Of a stretch of DNA of 64,000 nt, positions 16,908-25,873 are shown piece by piece. The translations under genes and the position numbers were made by a program. The DNA is from Chloroflexota bacterium (lineage in GTDB: Bacteria; Chloroflexota; Anaerolineae; Promineifilales; Promineifilaceae), in contig JAGNBF010000021.1 in NCBI GenBank assembly GCA_018004935.1, forward strand, positions 18,715 to 82,714, in the 5' to 3' direction. The number at the start of each line of letters is the position of its first letter. Position 1 is the stretch's first letter. The notes beneath the pieces are model-generated. The model ran no database searches, was not told the origin of the DNA, and saw nothing but the letters and a program-made list of their open reading frames with translations.

Positions 16908-16965
16908 TTTGTAGGACGATTTGGTAAATCGTCTCGTGGGCGATTTACCAAATCGCCCTACAAAG
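16908..16965. repeat. Repeat C double hairpin
   Basis: Two back-to-back hairpins inside TTTGTAGG...CCTACAAAG: GACGATTTGGTAAATCGTC then GGGCGATTTACCAAATCGCCC. The outer ends are also complementary, so the whole element can fold as a cruciform. Confidence 0.8.
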
Positions 16966-17153
16966 TGTTAAGCACCGTTTGCCGACTTTTGAACCACGCC
17001 TGATTTTGGGTACGGGCTGGCCTTGTGCCTGCCCTGCCACGGGAGGGCAACCACGAGGGTTGCCCGTACCGCCAAAATCATTTTCTTGAAAACTATACCT
17101 CCCTAACCTCGCCACTTCGTACCTACAAACGTGCCCACCCGCAATCACACAGA

Positions 17154-17265
17154 GGAGTTCCCCATGGGCCTTTGGCGCACCAAGAGGGATGAAAATTTGT
17201 AGGACGATTTTGTAAATCGTCCACTGGGCGATTTACAAAATCGCCCTACATTTTCGTAGGAGGAG
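17154..17265. repeat. Repeat C double hairpin with long flanks
   Basis: GAGTTCCCCATGGGCC...CACCAAGAGGGATGAAAA precedes the double hairpin (17196-17251: GGACGATTTTGTAAATCGTCC and GGGCGATTTACAAAATCGCCC). CATTTTCGTAGGAGG follows and supplies the ribosome site of the MFS gene at 17270. Confidence 0.8.
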
Positions 17266-17269
17266 AAAA

Positions 17270-18601
17270 ATGTCCCAAATCAAGTTGAACTGGCGCAACA
17301 TCATCATCGCGGCCACCTTGCCCGCCGTGATGGAAGTCATCTGGCAGTTATACAACACGTATATCCCCGTGTTTTTGCAGGCCGGGAATCCCGCCTTCAC
17401 CGATGCGGGTGCCACAACTGTCGGCTTCGGCCTCGGACCTGCCCTGACCGGCTTTATCCTCGTCTTTGACAACATTGCGGGGTTATTCATCAGCCCCCTC
17501 GTCGGTGCGTGGAGTGACAGCTTACGGACCAGATGGGGACGCCGAATGCCCTTTGTTCTTTTCGGTGTACCTGTTGCTGTCGTGGCGTTTATCATCATCC
17601 CCCTCATCCCCATGGGCATCAAACCCGAACTCAACGGGCAGACGGGGCAACTCACCGGCTTGCTGGTGCCATTTATCCTCTCCTTGTTTGTGGTGCTTAT
17701 CGCTTTCGCCATTGTCCGCCCGGTGGCGGATGTGTTGATGTTCGATATTACCCCCTCCAAACAGCGCACCACGGCCAATGGCATAGCCGGGGCTATTGCG
17801 GGTTTCTTTGTTGTGTTGACCGCTCTCGGGGGGGCGGCCCTGTATGATGTGTATGGGCCACTACCTTTCTGGCTCGCGGCCGCGCTCACCACCATCGTCC
17901 TCTTCCTCACCTGGGCCTGGGTCAAAGAACCCGAAGACCTCGCCAGTGCCAAAGAACTCGCAGGCGAAACCTTCAACCTGAAAGGTATTGTCAAATTCCT
18001 GCGCGACCAACCACAAGAAAACCGTAACAGCCTCATTTTCTTGTTAATCAGCAACCTGCTCGCCTATGTCGCCCTCGCCCAAATGCAAGCCTTTCTCAGC
18101 TCCTACGGCGTGTTTTCCCTCGGCATGGAAGAATCCTCTGCCGCCATGTTAGTGGCCATCCCCGCCATTGCCTTCATGATTATCGCCATCCCTGCGGGCC
18201 TGATTTCCAACAAAATTGGGCGCAAAAACACCCAGATCGTCGGTCTGGTAGGTTTCGCCATCGGGGCACTGGTCATCTACCTTTTCCCCAATGCCACCAT
18301 GCTTAACATCGGCCTGCTCATCTGCGGCCTCACCTGGCCCCTGTCCAATGTCGTCCAGGTTGCCATGATTGTGGATAGCGCCCCCGTCGAAACCCTGATG
18401 GGAACCTACACCGGCCTACGCCAGATCGCCGTCACCCTCGGTTTTATCATTGGCCCCATTCTTGGCGGCACACTCGTCGAATCCATGGACAATAATTACC
18501 GCTGGGTCTGGTTGATCATGTTTGTCTTCCTTATCCTCGCTACAGCGGCCATGTTCCCTGTCACAAAAGGTGAGGCAAAAACAGGTTCAGTGAGCCTCTA
18601 A
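17270..18601 (+). CDS. MFS transporter, GPH/SLC45-like
   Basis: A 443-residue permease with about 12 membrane helices. The loop after helix 2 has GAWSDSLRTRWGRRMPFVLF, the signature of the glycoside-pentoside-hexuronide/SLC45-type carriers, and a related pseudo-repeat (GLISNKIGRKNTQIVG) starts the second half. The substrate is most likely an organic solute taken up with a cation. Ribosome site AGGAGG (from the repeat C flank) lies close to the ATG. Being first in a same-strand catabolic series (19140-28908), it may import that pathway's substrate, although 540 bp of repeats separate it from the next gene. Confidence 0.85.
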   Translation: MSQIKLNWRNIIIAATLPAVMEVIWQLYNTYIPVFLQAGNPAFTDAGATTVGFGLGPALTGFILVFDNIAGLFISPLVGAWSDSLRTRWGRRMPFVLFGVPVAVVAFIIIPLIPMGIKPELNGQTGQLTGLLVPFILSLFVVLIAFAIVRPVADVLMFDITPSKQRTTANGIAGAIAGFFVVLTALGGAALYDVYGPLPFWLAAALTTIVLFLTWAWVKEPEDLASAKELAGETFNLKGIVKFLRDQPQENRNSLIFLLISNLLAYVALAQMQAFLSSYGVFSLGMEESSAAMLVAIPAIAFMIIAIPAGLISNKIGRKNTQIVGLVGFAIGALVIYLFPNATMLNIGLLICGLTWPLSNVVQVAMIVDSAPVETLMGTYTGLRQIAVTLGFIIGPILGGTLVESMDNNYRWVWLIMFVFLILATAAMFPVTKGEAKTGSVSL

Positions 18602-18616
18602 CAGCACCAAAAAATT

Positions 18617-18727
18617 GGCTCTTTGGGAATCCAGGGGGTTGACATCTGATGGACGGGCTGGCCTTGTGCCTGCCCCGTGTGGGGCAACCACAAGGGTTGC
18701 CCGTACCCCACGAAATCCTGAAGACCC
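18617..18727 (+). repeat. Repeat A, copy 4
   Basis: Full copy: GGCTCTTTGGGAATCCAGGG to CACGAAATCCTGAAGACCC, almost identical to the copy at 22683. Confidence 0.9.
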
Positions 18728-18744
18728 CCGAAATTATTGATACC

Positions 18745-19060
18745 GTAGTAGAGACGCAAAATCTTGCGCCTCTACTACCCTTCAAAGGTAACTATTCAGG
18801 TGGCACTTTTGCCAGAGAGACCCTAACCTGGACGAGCCAGAACCAAAAAGAAGGAACACAGAGAGGCACAGAGAAGATACGGAGATACACAGAGTTTTAA
18901 TGAATTCTCCGTGAACCTCTGTGCATCCTCTGTGAATCTCTGTGTAACCTTTTTCTTGCTAGCTGTACAAGAAGTTAACTCGTAAGGTACTAAAGGTTTT
19001 GATTAACATGAGGCCAGAATCACCAGAGGTCAAAACCTTTAGGGTCTGAATAGTTACCTT
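18745..19060. repeat. Nested inverted-repeat element between the MFS and hydrolase genes
   Basis: Three nested palindromes and an outer pair: GTAGTAGAGACGCAA/TTGCGCCTCTACTAC (18745-18778); AAGGTAACTATTCAG (18785) with CTGAATAGTTACCTT (19046); ACACAGAGAGGCACAGAG with CTCTGTG...CTCTGTG (about 18853-18945); CTAAAGGTTTTGA (18990) with TCAAAACCTTTAG (19030). The outer 15-bp pair delimits about 275 bp, the size of a small non-coding mobile element (MITE-like), but no target duplication was identified. Confidence 0.55.
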
Positions 19061-19075
19061 CAAAGAGAAAAACCC

Positions 19076-19104
19076 GGTCTCCTGACCGTGCCACCCAACT
19101 TGTT
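19076..19104. repeat. Repeat G, copy upstream of the hydrolase
   Basis: GGTCTCCTGACCGTGCCACCC then AACTTGTT. The same 29-bp sequence, with one difference, follows the gene at 20114-20142, so the alpha/beta hydrolase gene is bracketed by direct repeats. Confidence 0.7.
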
Positions 19105-19139
19105 AAGGGCATTTTGTGACTGTGACGAGTATAACGACC

Positions 19140-20093
19140 ATGAGCATTCTCCCTCTCATTTTCGCCATCCTGCTCATCTTCACCCTTTACGGGGTCTATG
19201 CCAATCACGTCTATAGCCGTGTTTTACCCCAATCTCGCCCTTGTATAGACTGCCCCTCGCCCGTCCACATCAATGGCTATGACCTGTTTTACCGCGAACT
19301 TGGGACGAACAAAGGTTTGCCACCCATCATTCTCATCCATGGTGGCCCTGGTCACTCCTGTCTGAGCTTCAAAAACAGCTTCGATTTCCTCGCCAGCCAA
19401 ACCCGCCTCATCCTCTACGATCAGCGCGGTTCGGGTAACTCCCAAATCAAACCCATTCCCGCCGATTACACTATCGAACAGCTCGTCGAAGAACTCGAAA
19501 CCCTGCGCCAACAGGTCGTCCAGGCACACAAAATCATCCTCATCGGCCATTCCTTCGGCAGTGCGTTGGCCCAACGCTACGCCCTCAAATACCCACACCA
19601 TGTGGAGAAGATGATCCTTATCGGCGGGATTCGCATTAACAACGGCCTGAGCAACCGCTTTATCTGGCGATGGTTTGGTGGTGCATTGTACGCCATCGCC
19701 CTCGGTCTCCCCCCCGCCGATCCCCAGGCCGCAGACGCATGGTTCACGCAATCAGCCGAAAAAGATAATCCCAAACGCTTATTCGACAAATCCCGCCCTG
19801 ATTTGCTCCACGACAGTGGCCGACTTTCTTTCGCGCCGTGGCGCGAAATTTCGCTTTCCCTTGTTGGCTACAACTACAAACAGGAACTCAACCAATTGAT
19901 GACACCGACACTTTTCATCTACGGCACAGCCGACTCACCCTTCACGGGCCAGCCCGCGGCCGCGGAACTCTGCGCCACCCTGCCCAACTGCCAGGCCATC
20001 CCGTTTACCCAAAGTGGTCACTGGCCCTTCCTGGAAGAACCGGAAAAATTCCAGCAAACGGTAAACGACTATGTAGGATTGACGATTAAATAA
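19140..20093 (+). CDS. Membrane-anchored alpha/beta hydrolase, proline-iminopeptidase-like
   Basis: A 317-residue hydrolase with an N-terminal membrane anchor (MSILPLIFAILLIFTLYGVY). Core motifs: oxyanion region LIHGGPGHSCLSF, LILYDQRGSGNS (typical of the S33 proline iminopeptidase branch), nucleophile elbow LIGHSFGSALA, acid loop YGTADSPF, and catalytic His in GHWPFLEEP. Likely cleaves a peptide, amide or ester outside or at the membrane. The frame is open from a GTG at 19116; the ATG at 19140 starts right at the hydrophobic helix and is preferred. The next gene, also a hydrolase, starts 76 bases after this stop. Confidence 0.85.
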   Translation: MSILPLIFAILLIFTLYGVYANHVYSRVLPQSRPCIDCPSPVHINGYDLFYRELGTNKGLPPIILIHGGPGHSCLSFKNSFDFLASQTRLILYDQRGSGNSQIKPIPADYTIEQLVEELETLRQQVVQAHKIILIGHSFGSALAQRYALKYPHHVEKMILIGGIRINNGLSNRFIWRWFGGALYAIALGLPPADPQAADAWFTQSAEKDNPKRLFDKSRPDLLHDSGRLSFAPWREISLSLVGYNYKQELNQLMTPTLFIYGTADSPFTGQPAAAELCATLPNCQAIPFTQSGHWPFLEEPEKFQQTVNDYVGLTIK

Positions 20094-20113
20094 CTTGAAC
20101 ATTGGCTGTGGGC

Positions 20114-20142
20114 GGTTTCCTGACCGTGCCACCCAACTTGTT
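20114..20142. repeat. Repeat G, copy downstream of the hydrolase
   Basis: Direct-repeat partner of the copy at 19076-19104, differing at one base in GGTTTCCTGACC. Confidence 0.7.
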
Positions 20143-20169
20143 TTTAGACGCTCACTTGGTTTCACACCC

Positions 20170-21864
20170 ATGACTTTCCCATCTACTCACCCTCTGCGGC
20201 CGCCGCAATACAAAGGCTCTACTGAGCAGACGCTTTACATTCCCATGCGGGATGGCGTGCATCTCGCCGCAGACCTATATCTTCCACGCGGACTGACCCC
20301 CACCACCCAAATAACTGCCCTATTCGCCGCCACCCGCTACTGGCGTGCCCAGCAACTCAAATCACCCTTCGCCTGGTTTCTCTCACTCCCCGACTCCGCC
20401 CGTAACTTCTTCACCGCCTTTGGTTATGCGGTTCTCCGTATTGATCTGCGTGGCACAGGCGCATCAGAAGGCCACCATCCCCACCCCTGGCCCGCAACCG
20501 ACCTGACCGACCTATACGACCTGACCGAATGGGTTATCAAACAGCCGTGGAGCAATGGGCAAGTGGGGGGTTTTGGCAATTCGTACCAGGCCACCACCGC
20601 CGAAATGCTCGGCGCGTGTGGACATCCCGCCGTCACATTTGCCCTGGTGCGCTTCAACGAATACGACGTTTATACCGACATCGCTTTCCCTGGTGGTGTG
20701 CCCAATAAATTTATGCTCATACGATGGGCAGAGTACAACCGTGCGCTCGATGCCAACCAACTGCCCCCATCTATGAGCGCCCCGGAGAAACTTATCGTTA
20801 AAGGGGTAAAACCAATTGGTACTCACCCCATCCCCATCCATCACAACCATCAGGTAGATTCGGCGTTACGTCACATCACCTACCGCGACGACCTCGACCC
20901 CGAACTGGGTATTTGCCTGGACGATATCAGCATTCATACACGCCCCACCACCCATACCCTTGACCATTGGGGCAGTTGGTTTGACGCCGCCACCGCCGAT
21001 GCCGTTATTCGCCGTTTCGCCAACAATCCCCGCCCCCAGCGGGCGGTCATCGGCGCGTGGAATCACGGGGCCACCCAACACGTTGGCACAAAAGAAAACC
21101 CCTTACCCTTGCAGGCACAAATGCAAGAGTCCCTGCGCTTCTTCGATACACCACCTACAACCCGCACCCTACACTACTTCACCCTGTTTGAAAACAGTTG
21201 GCAAACGACGGATCTGTTTCCCCCTACCGGGTTGACCACCACCCGCTTTTATTTCCAACCCCAGCAGGGGCTGGCAACAACGCTTCCCCCATCCCAACCG
21301 GCGGACCACTTCGAGGTGGATTTTTCCGTCTCCACAGGGGTCAACAACCGTTGGCAAACGGAACTGGATCAACGTCCCGTAAAATACGCGCCGATTCGGG
21401 GGCAACTCACATACAGTACTGCCCCGCTAGAACAGGACACCGAAATCACGGGTTATCCCATCGTCACCCTGTTCATCCAATCAACACACACGGATGGTAA
21501 CTTCTTTGTCTATCTCGAGGCGATTGATGAGCAAGGCCACAGCCACTATCTCAGCGAGGGCATGTTACGCGCTATCCATCGCCAGGTGGCCACTGAGGCC
21601 CCGCCTTATCAACAATTCGTCCCTTACCACTCCTTCAAACGGGCCGATGCCCTGCCCCTTGTCCCTGGCGATGTGGCCGAACTGACCTTTGGCCTGAATC
21701 CTATTTCCGCGTTGCTTCGCCGCGACTGGCGGTTAAGGGTATCCCTCACCGGTGCAGACAAAGATACCTTTCAACAGATTCCGGCTACAGGCAGACCCGG
21801 TGTGCAGATACTCATTGGGGGCGAGCAGGCATCCTTTATTGAGATTCCGCAAAAGCTTCGTTGA
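20170..21864 (+). CDS. CocE/NonD-family hydrolase (X-Pro dipeptidyl-peptidase-like)
   Basis: A 564-residue serine hydrolase of the S15 class. Motifs: IPMRDGVHLAADLYLPRG near the start, LRIDLRGTGASEG, nucleophile in GGFGNSYQATTAEML, and WNHGATQH carrying the likely catalytic His region. The C-terminal about 200 residues form the jelly-roll domain of this family (EITGYPIVTLFIQSTHTDG, LSEGMLRA). It acts on acyl esters or amides such as alpha-amino acid esters or X-Pro peptides. A TTG at 20095 would add 25 residues coded by repeat G, so the ATG at 20170 is chosen. The next gene begins 23 bases after the stop. Confidence 0.85.
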   Translation: MTFPSTHPLRPPQYKGSTEQTLYIPMRDGVHLAADLYLPRGLTPTTQITALFAATRYWRAQQLKSPFAWFLSLPDSARNFFTAFGYAVLRIDLRGTGASEGHHPHPWPATDLTDLYDLTEWVIKQPWSNGQVGGFGNSYQATTAEMLGACGHPAVTFALVRFNEYDVYTDIAFPGGVPNKFMLIRWAEYNRALDANQLPPSMSAPEKLIVKGVKPIGTHPIPIHHNHQVDSALRHITYRDDLDPELGICLDDISIHTRPTTHTLDHWGSWFDAATADAVIRRFANNPRPQRAVIGAWNHGATQHVGTKENPLPLQAQMQESLRFFDTPPTTRTLHYFTLFENSWQTTDLFPPTGLTTTRFYFQPQQGLATTLPPSQPADHFEVDFSVSTGVNNRWQTELDQRPVKYAPIRGQLTYSTAPLEQDTEITGYPIVTLFIQSTHTDGNFFVYLEAIDEQGHSHYLSEGMLRAIHRQVATEAPPYQQFVPYHSFKRADALPLVPGDVAELTFGLNPISALLRRDWRLRVSLTGADKDTFQQIPATGRPGVQILIGGEQASFIEIPQKLR

Positions 21865-21887
21865 GCATCTTAATCAGCCTTAAAACT

Positions 21888-22676
21888 ATGACTGACATCC
21901 TTTACCAAACCCAAGACCAAATAGCGATCATCACTTTCAACCGTCCTGATGTGCTGAATGCGTTCAAACGCAGTATGTTCAGACAATTACGCCTGTTGTT
22001 GGATACGATTGCAGAGGACGACTCCATTCGTGCTGTGCTCATTACAGGGACAGGACGCGCTTTTTCAGCCGGTATAGACCTGGAAGAATTGTCGCATCTG
22101 TTTGATGGCTCCACAGGGGCAGAGCAGGTACGCACTGAATTAGAGGACATGCAGGATTTAACGCGCCGCATGGTAAACCTGCCCAAACCCATTGTGGCGG
22201 CGATTAATGGCGTTGCGGTGGGTGTGGGGGCAGAAATTGCTATCGCCAGCGACATCCGCCTTGCGGCCGAGAGTGCATTTTTTGAATTCGCCGAAGTCAA
22301 ACGTGGTATCTTCGAGACCAATGGGGTTATGCACCGTCTGCCACGGCTTATTGGCCTGGGGCGTGCCGCTCAGGTGATGATGACCGGTGAACGTATCTCC
22401 GCTCCAGCGGCTTTGGCGATGGGGTTGGTAACAAATGTCGTCCCCACGGCCACGATTGTTCAGGAAGGTATGCGTATGGCCCACACCCTTGCGGCCAATG
22501 CCCCCATCTCTGTGCGATTGGTTAAGGAGCTACTGCATAAATCTTATGACCTTGACCTGGAAGCGGTCATGGTGCTCGAAACTGAAGCCACTCTTGAATG
22601 TTTCGCCAGTGAGGATATGCGCGAAGGTGTGCAGGCGTTTATGGAAAATCGTACCCCTGTCTATAAAGGGAAGTGA
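21888..22676 (+). CDS. Enoyl-CoA hydratase/isomerase family protein
   Basis: A 262-residue crotonase-fold enzyme. Seen: oxyanion loop 1 GRAFSAGIDLEEL, VAAINGVAVGVGAEIAIASD (oxyanion hole), and the catalytic acidic segment FAEVKRGIFETNG followed by LPRLIGLGRAAQVMMTGE. It would hydrate or isomerise an unsaturated acyl-CoA, which fits the acyl-CoA ligase at 25874. The start ATG at 21888 is preferred to a TTG at 21861 overlapping the previous stop. A repeat A copy follows directly after the stop. Confidence 0.9.
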   Translation: MTDILYQTQDQIAIITFNRPDVLNAFKRSMFRQLRLLLDTIAEDDSIRAVLITGTGRAFSAGIDLEELSHLFDGSTGAEQVRTELEDMQDLTRRMVNLPKPIVAAINGVAVGVGAEIAIASDIRLAAESAFFEFAEVKRGIFETNGVMHRLPRLIGLGRAAQVMMTGERISAPAALAMGLVTNVVPTATIVQEGMRMAHTLAANAPISVRLVKELLHKSYDLDLEAVMVLETEATLECFASEDMREGVQAFMENRTPVYKGK

Positions 22677-22682
22677 TTTCTC

Positions 22683-22793
22683 GGCTCTTTGGGAATTCAG
22701 GGGGTTGACACCAGATGTACGGGCTGGCCTTGTGCCTGCCCCGTGTGGGGCAACCACAAGGGTTGCCCGTACCCCACGAAATCCTGAAGACCC
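22683..22793 (+). repeat. Repeat A, copy 5
   Basis: Full copy, nearly identical to that at 18617. It leaves an open frame that runs from inside the hydratase gene into the next gene; that apparent fusion is not real. Confidence 0.9.
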
Positions 22794-22836
22794 GATTTCT
22801 CTTTTCTCTCGCTCTGCTTCTCGCGCAAAAATCATT

Positions 22837-23946
22837 ATGCCAACTATTACGCAAATCGAAATCATTGACCTGGACATTCCTTTTTCACACCCGTTCAAAA
22901 TCGCTCTGGCGGTTATGGCAAGTGTGCATAACATCGTTGTTCGTATTCAAGACAGTGATGGGTTTGTGGGTATAGGTGAAGGTTGTCCGTCCCGTTTTGT
23001 GACTGGTGAGACAGCGGAGACCGCCTTTGTGGCGGCGCAACTGTATGCCCGGCTTCTGCTCGGCAAAAATCCACTGGAGATTGACGCCCGATTGGCAGAA
23101 CTGGAACAGCATATGCTCAAGAATTCGGCCATACGTTGCGCCTACGACCTTGCTCTCTATGATTTGCTGGCTAAACATGCCCAACTGCCGCTTTATGCCT
23201 TGCTCGGTGGGGCGAAAAAAGTTATCTACTCCAACCGTACGATTGGCATAGATACGCCCGAAACGATGGCCCGGATAGCTAAACAACATGCCGAAAATGG
23301 GGTGAAATTTTTGAAGATCAAAGTGGGTACGGGTCGTGAAGAGGACCTGGCCCGCATTCGCGCCATACGCGGGGCTATTGGAGAGGGGATTCCCTTACGG
23401 TTGGATGCTAATCAGGGCTGGGATGAGATCACGGCCCTCAACATTCTCACGGTTCTGGCGGAGTATGGCATTGAACTGTGTGAACAGCCTCTGCCCTATT
23501 GGCATATCGAGGGTCTTAAACGTCTGCGTGAACGGAGTCCCATTGCGATCATGGCGGATGAATCCCTTTTTGATGCCCATGACGCTTTGCGGTTGGCGTC
23601 ACTGGGGGCGGTGGATTCCTTTAATATTAAGCTCGCCAAGTCTGGGGGCATTCAGGGCGCATTGAAAATCAACGCCATTGGTGAAGCGGCGGGGATTAAG
23701 TGTATGTTGGGTGGCATGTCCGAGTCGTTGATTGGGGTCAGCGCGGGGGCGCATCTTATCTGTGCCTGTCCGAATATTGCCCTGCATGATTTGGATTCAC
23801 CTTTTCATTTTGCCGAAGAGCCAACCTATGGTGGGGTGGCGTTTCAGCCCAATGGCACAGTTGTCTTGGCCGATGCTCCGGGGCATGGTGCGGATGTCAA
23901 ACCGGAGTGGGTGGCGGAGAGCCAACGGGTTGTAATTGGAGAATAG
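22837..23946 (+). CDS. Enolase-superfamily enzyme, dipeptide epimerase-like
   Basis: A 369-residue member of the mandelate racemase/muconate lactonizing group, closest in pattern to L-Ala-D/L-Glu epimerases. Catalytic and metal motifs in order: KxK in FLKIKVGTG; metal Asp in LRLDANQGWDE; Glu in ELCEQPLPYWHIEGL; Asp in IMADESLFDAHDAL; second catalytic Lys in NIKLAKSGGI. All key residues are present, so it should be active, probably epimerising a dipeptide or N-acyl amino acid. The long open frame upstream from 22435 is repeat A; the protein starts at ATG 22837 (MPTITQIEIIDLD). The following ureohydrolase starts 4 bases after the stop. Confidence 0.88.
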   Translation: MPTITQIEIIDLDIPFSHPFKIALAVMASVHNIVVRIQDSDGFVGIGEGCPSRFVTGETAETAFVAAQLYARLLLGKNPLEIDARLAELEQHMLKNSAIRCAYDLALYDLLAKHAQLPLYALLGGAKKVIYSNRTIGIDTPETMARIAKQHAENGVKFLKIKVGTGREEDLARIRAIRGAIGEGIPLRLDANQGWDEITALNILTVLAEYGIELCEQPLPYWHIEGLKRLRERSPIAIMADESLFDAHDALRLASLGAVDSFNIKLAKSGGIQGALKINAIGEAAGIKCMLGGMSESLIGVSAGAHLICACPNIALHDLDSPFHFAEEPTYGGVAFQPNGTVVLADAPGHGADVKPEWVAESQRVVIGE

Positions 23947-23950
23947 GATT

Positions 23951-24772
23951 ATGCAGAGTTTCCCGCCCTTTCCTACACCGGCCAGCATTGGGTTGCTTGG
24001 TGTGGCATTTGATGAAAACTCATCGTACAAACGGGGCGCGGCCGCGGCGCCTCAGCGCATTCGGGAAGCATTCTTCTGTGACTCGGCCAATCTGTGGACC
24101 GAAAACGGGACCGATCTTGGCGCAGAGGGCATCTTCGCCGACGCAGGCGACATCAGCCCCACGCAGGCGAGAATGCCCAGCGAAACCGAGCAGGCCGCCA
24201 GTCAATTATATGAAGCCGGTCTAAAAGTGATGGCCTTCGGCGGCGATCACTCTATTACCTATCCACTGGTCAACGTTGCGGCCGCGTATCACCCACATCT
24301 CACCATCCTGCACTTTGACGCTCACCCTGACCTATATGCCGATTTCGCCGGTAATCCCTATTCCCATGCCAGCCCTTTTGCCCGCATCATGGAAGCAGGG
24401 TTGGCAAAACGGCTCGTGCAAGTGGGTATCCGCACGCTCAACGGGCATCAACGCCAGCAGGCGAAACGGTTTGGCGTAGAGCTATTCACCATGCAAAACT
24501 GGCGCGAACTGTTCAATTTGGAACTCAATGGCCCCCTTTACCTTAGCTTCGATATGGATTGCCTCGACCCCGCCTTCGCCCCCGGCATCGCCCACCGCGA
24601 ACCCGGCGGACTGTCCACGCGTGAGGCTCTGACTATCATTCACGCCCTGCGAGCCAACATCATCGGAGCGGATATTGTGGAACTCAACCCGGCACAAGAT
24701 GTTTCCGGTATGACGGAAATGGTGGCGGCGAAAATATTCAAGGAAATTACGGCCCAAATGCTGGGCGAGTAG
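23951..24772 (+). CDS. Agmatinase/arginase-family ureohydrolase
   Basis: A 273-residue binuclear-metal enzyme that releases urea from a guanidino compound (or formamide-type homologue). Metal motifs: GGDHSITYPL, LHFDAHPDLYADF, and FDMDCLDPAFAPG, with the closing DIVELNPAQD. Ribosome site GGAG about 9 bases before the ATG, inside the end of the epimerase gene, indicates translational coupling. Substrate specificity cannot be read; agmatine, guanidinobutyrate, proclavaminate or formiminoglutamate are all possible. A heptamer repeat begins at its stop codon. Confidence 0.88.
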   Translation: MQSFPPFPTPASIGLLGVAFDENSSYKRGAAAAPQRIREAFFCDSANLWTENGTDLGAEGIFADAGDISPTQARMPSETEQAASQLYEAGLKVMAFGGDHSITYPLVNVAAAYHPHLTILHFDAHPDLYADFAGNPYSHASPFARIMEAGLAKRLVQVGIRTLNGHQRQQAKRFGVELFTMQNWRELFNLELNGPLYLSFDMDCLDPAFAPGIAHREPGGLSTREALTIIHALRANIIGADIVELNPAQDVSGMTEMVAAKIFKEITAQMLGE

Positions 24773-24841
24773 CGAGTGGCGAGTGGCGAGTAGCGAGTGG
24801 CGAGTAGCGAGTGGCGAGTAGCGAGTGGCGAGTAGCGAGTG
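24772..24841 (+). repeat. GCGAGTR heptamer tandem repeat
   Basis: About ten units of GCGAGTG/GCGAGTA in alternation, followed by GGGAACTCGAAACTT. A second array of the same heptamer lies at 63862-63896, in both cases followed by GTGGGAACTC. Confidence 0.9.
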
Positions 24842-24861
24842 GGAACTCGAAACTTAGTTTC

Positions 24862-25008
24862 GTAGGCGTTCCCATGGGTCTGCGGCCGCGCCAAGAGGGA
24901 TGAAAATTTGTAGGACGATTTGGTAAATCGTCCGGGCGATTTGCCAAATCGCCCTACATTTTCGTAGGAGTTCCCCATGGGCCTACGACACACTAAGAGG
25001 GATGAAAA
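24862..25008. repeat. Repeat C double hairpin with long flanks on both sides
   Basis: Flank GTTCCCATGGGTCTGCGGCC...CCAAGAGGGATGAAAA, double hairpin (24907-24958), then GTAGGAGTTCCCCATGGGCC...CTAAGAGGGATGAAAATG again. The flank is present on both sides, so this is a composite of one full and one partial element. Confidence 0.8.
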
Positions 25009-25019
25009 TGACGCCACAA

Positions 25020-25200
25020 GTTTGAGTCTACTGAAAAAAGGTCGCGCAGAGGCGCAAAGGCGCAAAGGCGCAAAGTTACCAGAGAAAAATTCGTGCCAAT
25101 TCGTGTAATTCGTGGCTTCTTTCAGTGGACTCAAGTTTTTATTCCCATCCGTGTTCTTTCCTATCCGTGTTTCCACTATCCGTGGCTATTTTCTCAGGAG
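25020..25200 (+). repeat. Short-repeat mosaic before the TetR gene
   Basis: Contains GGCGCAAA repeated three times (25040-25075) and ATTCGTG/ATCCGTG repeated words (25085-25190). Similar ATCCGTG-rich segments lie at 31810-31855 and, inverted, at 41740-41800. No gene is supported here. Confidence 0.6.
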
Positions 25201-25208
25201 CAGGCACA

Positions 25209-25814
25209 GTGCCTCGTAAAGAAAAAACAACATTTATCGAAGAAGCCCGGCGCAAACAGATCATTGACGCCGCTTTGCAGACAATTGCCGAACAAGGCTA
25301 TACCCAAACATCCTTTGCCGAGATAGCCAAAACCCTCGGGATCACCAAAGGTTTAATTGCCTATCACTTCAACGGCAAACATGATTTGATCACGTCCGCC
25401 ATTGACACCATTTTGAGTCGTCAGGGGGCGTATATTCGTGAGCAGGTAGAAAAAGAAACCCACGCCAGTGACAAACTGCGGGTGTATATCCAGGCCAGTT
25501 TCGAGTACATCGCCCAAAATCGTTCGCAATTTGTGGCTCTGGTTGACTTATGGGGCAGTTTCACCTCGCCCGAAGAGAAGAAAATTTTTAGCGAATCGGC
25601 GTATGATCCTTGCCGCACCCATCTCAAGAAGATATTCCGTGTGGGTGCGGAGCAAGGGGTATTGGCCGAGTTCGATGAGCAGGTCATGGCTTCGGTCATT
25701 CAAGGAGCTATTGACGGCATTATGTTGCAATGGGTCTTTGACCCCAAAGCCGTAAATCTGCAAGATGCCAGCCTGGAGTTAGGCCAGATGTTTGGCAAAC
25801 GGGTGATAAAGTAA
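25209..25814 (+). CDS. TetR-family transcriptional regulator
   Basis: A 201-residue regulator. HTH at about residues 20-66: IIDAALQTIAEQGYTQTSFA then EIAKTLGITKGLIAYHFNGK. The C-terminal ligand domain has no recognisable specificity. Start: GTG at 25209, with AGGAG about 8 bases before it; the 28 residues coded upstream in the same frame come from the repeat mosaic. Placed between the ureohydrolase and the acyl-CoA ligase, it probably controls the catabolic set in response to an acyl-CoA or the substrate. Confidence 0.88.
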   Translation: MPRKEKTTFIEEARRKQIIDAALQTIAEQGYTQTSFAEIAKTLGITKGLIAYHFNGKHDLITSAIDTILSRQGAYIREQVEKETHASDKLRVYIQASFEYIAQNRSQFVALVDLWGSFTSPEEKKIFSESAYDPCRTHLKKIFRVGAEQGVLAEFDEQVMASVIQGAIDGIMLQWVFDPKAVNLQDASLELGQMFGKRVIK

Positions 25815-25873
25815 AGACCAGACAGGACAGGTTTTCACAACCTGCCATGCCTGAGAAGCTATAAGGGACGCGT

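Larger units (their letters stand above)
16673..17269. other. Repeat-filled spacer before the MFS gene
   Basis: Holds an AT-rich stretch (16740-16810) without a convincing gene, two repeat C double hairpins (16908-16965 and 17196-17251) and a diverged repeat A core (17007-17085, with GTACGGGCTGGCCTTGTGCC). A small frame at 16676-16861 has no coding support. Confidence 0.6.

Noticed and set aside
22435..22836. Apparent fusion of the hydratase region, repeat A and the epimerase in one open frame
   Set aside because: The first part is the enoyl-CoA hydratase gene in another frame and the second is repeat A; the epimerase domain starts exactly at ATG 22837.
24772..24841. CRISPR-like or coding repeat
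   Set aside because: It is a simple heptamer array right after a stop codon, without spacers or a useful frame.
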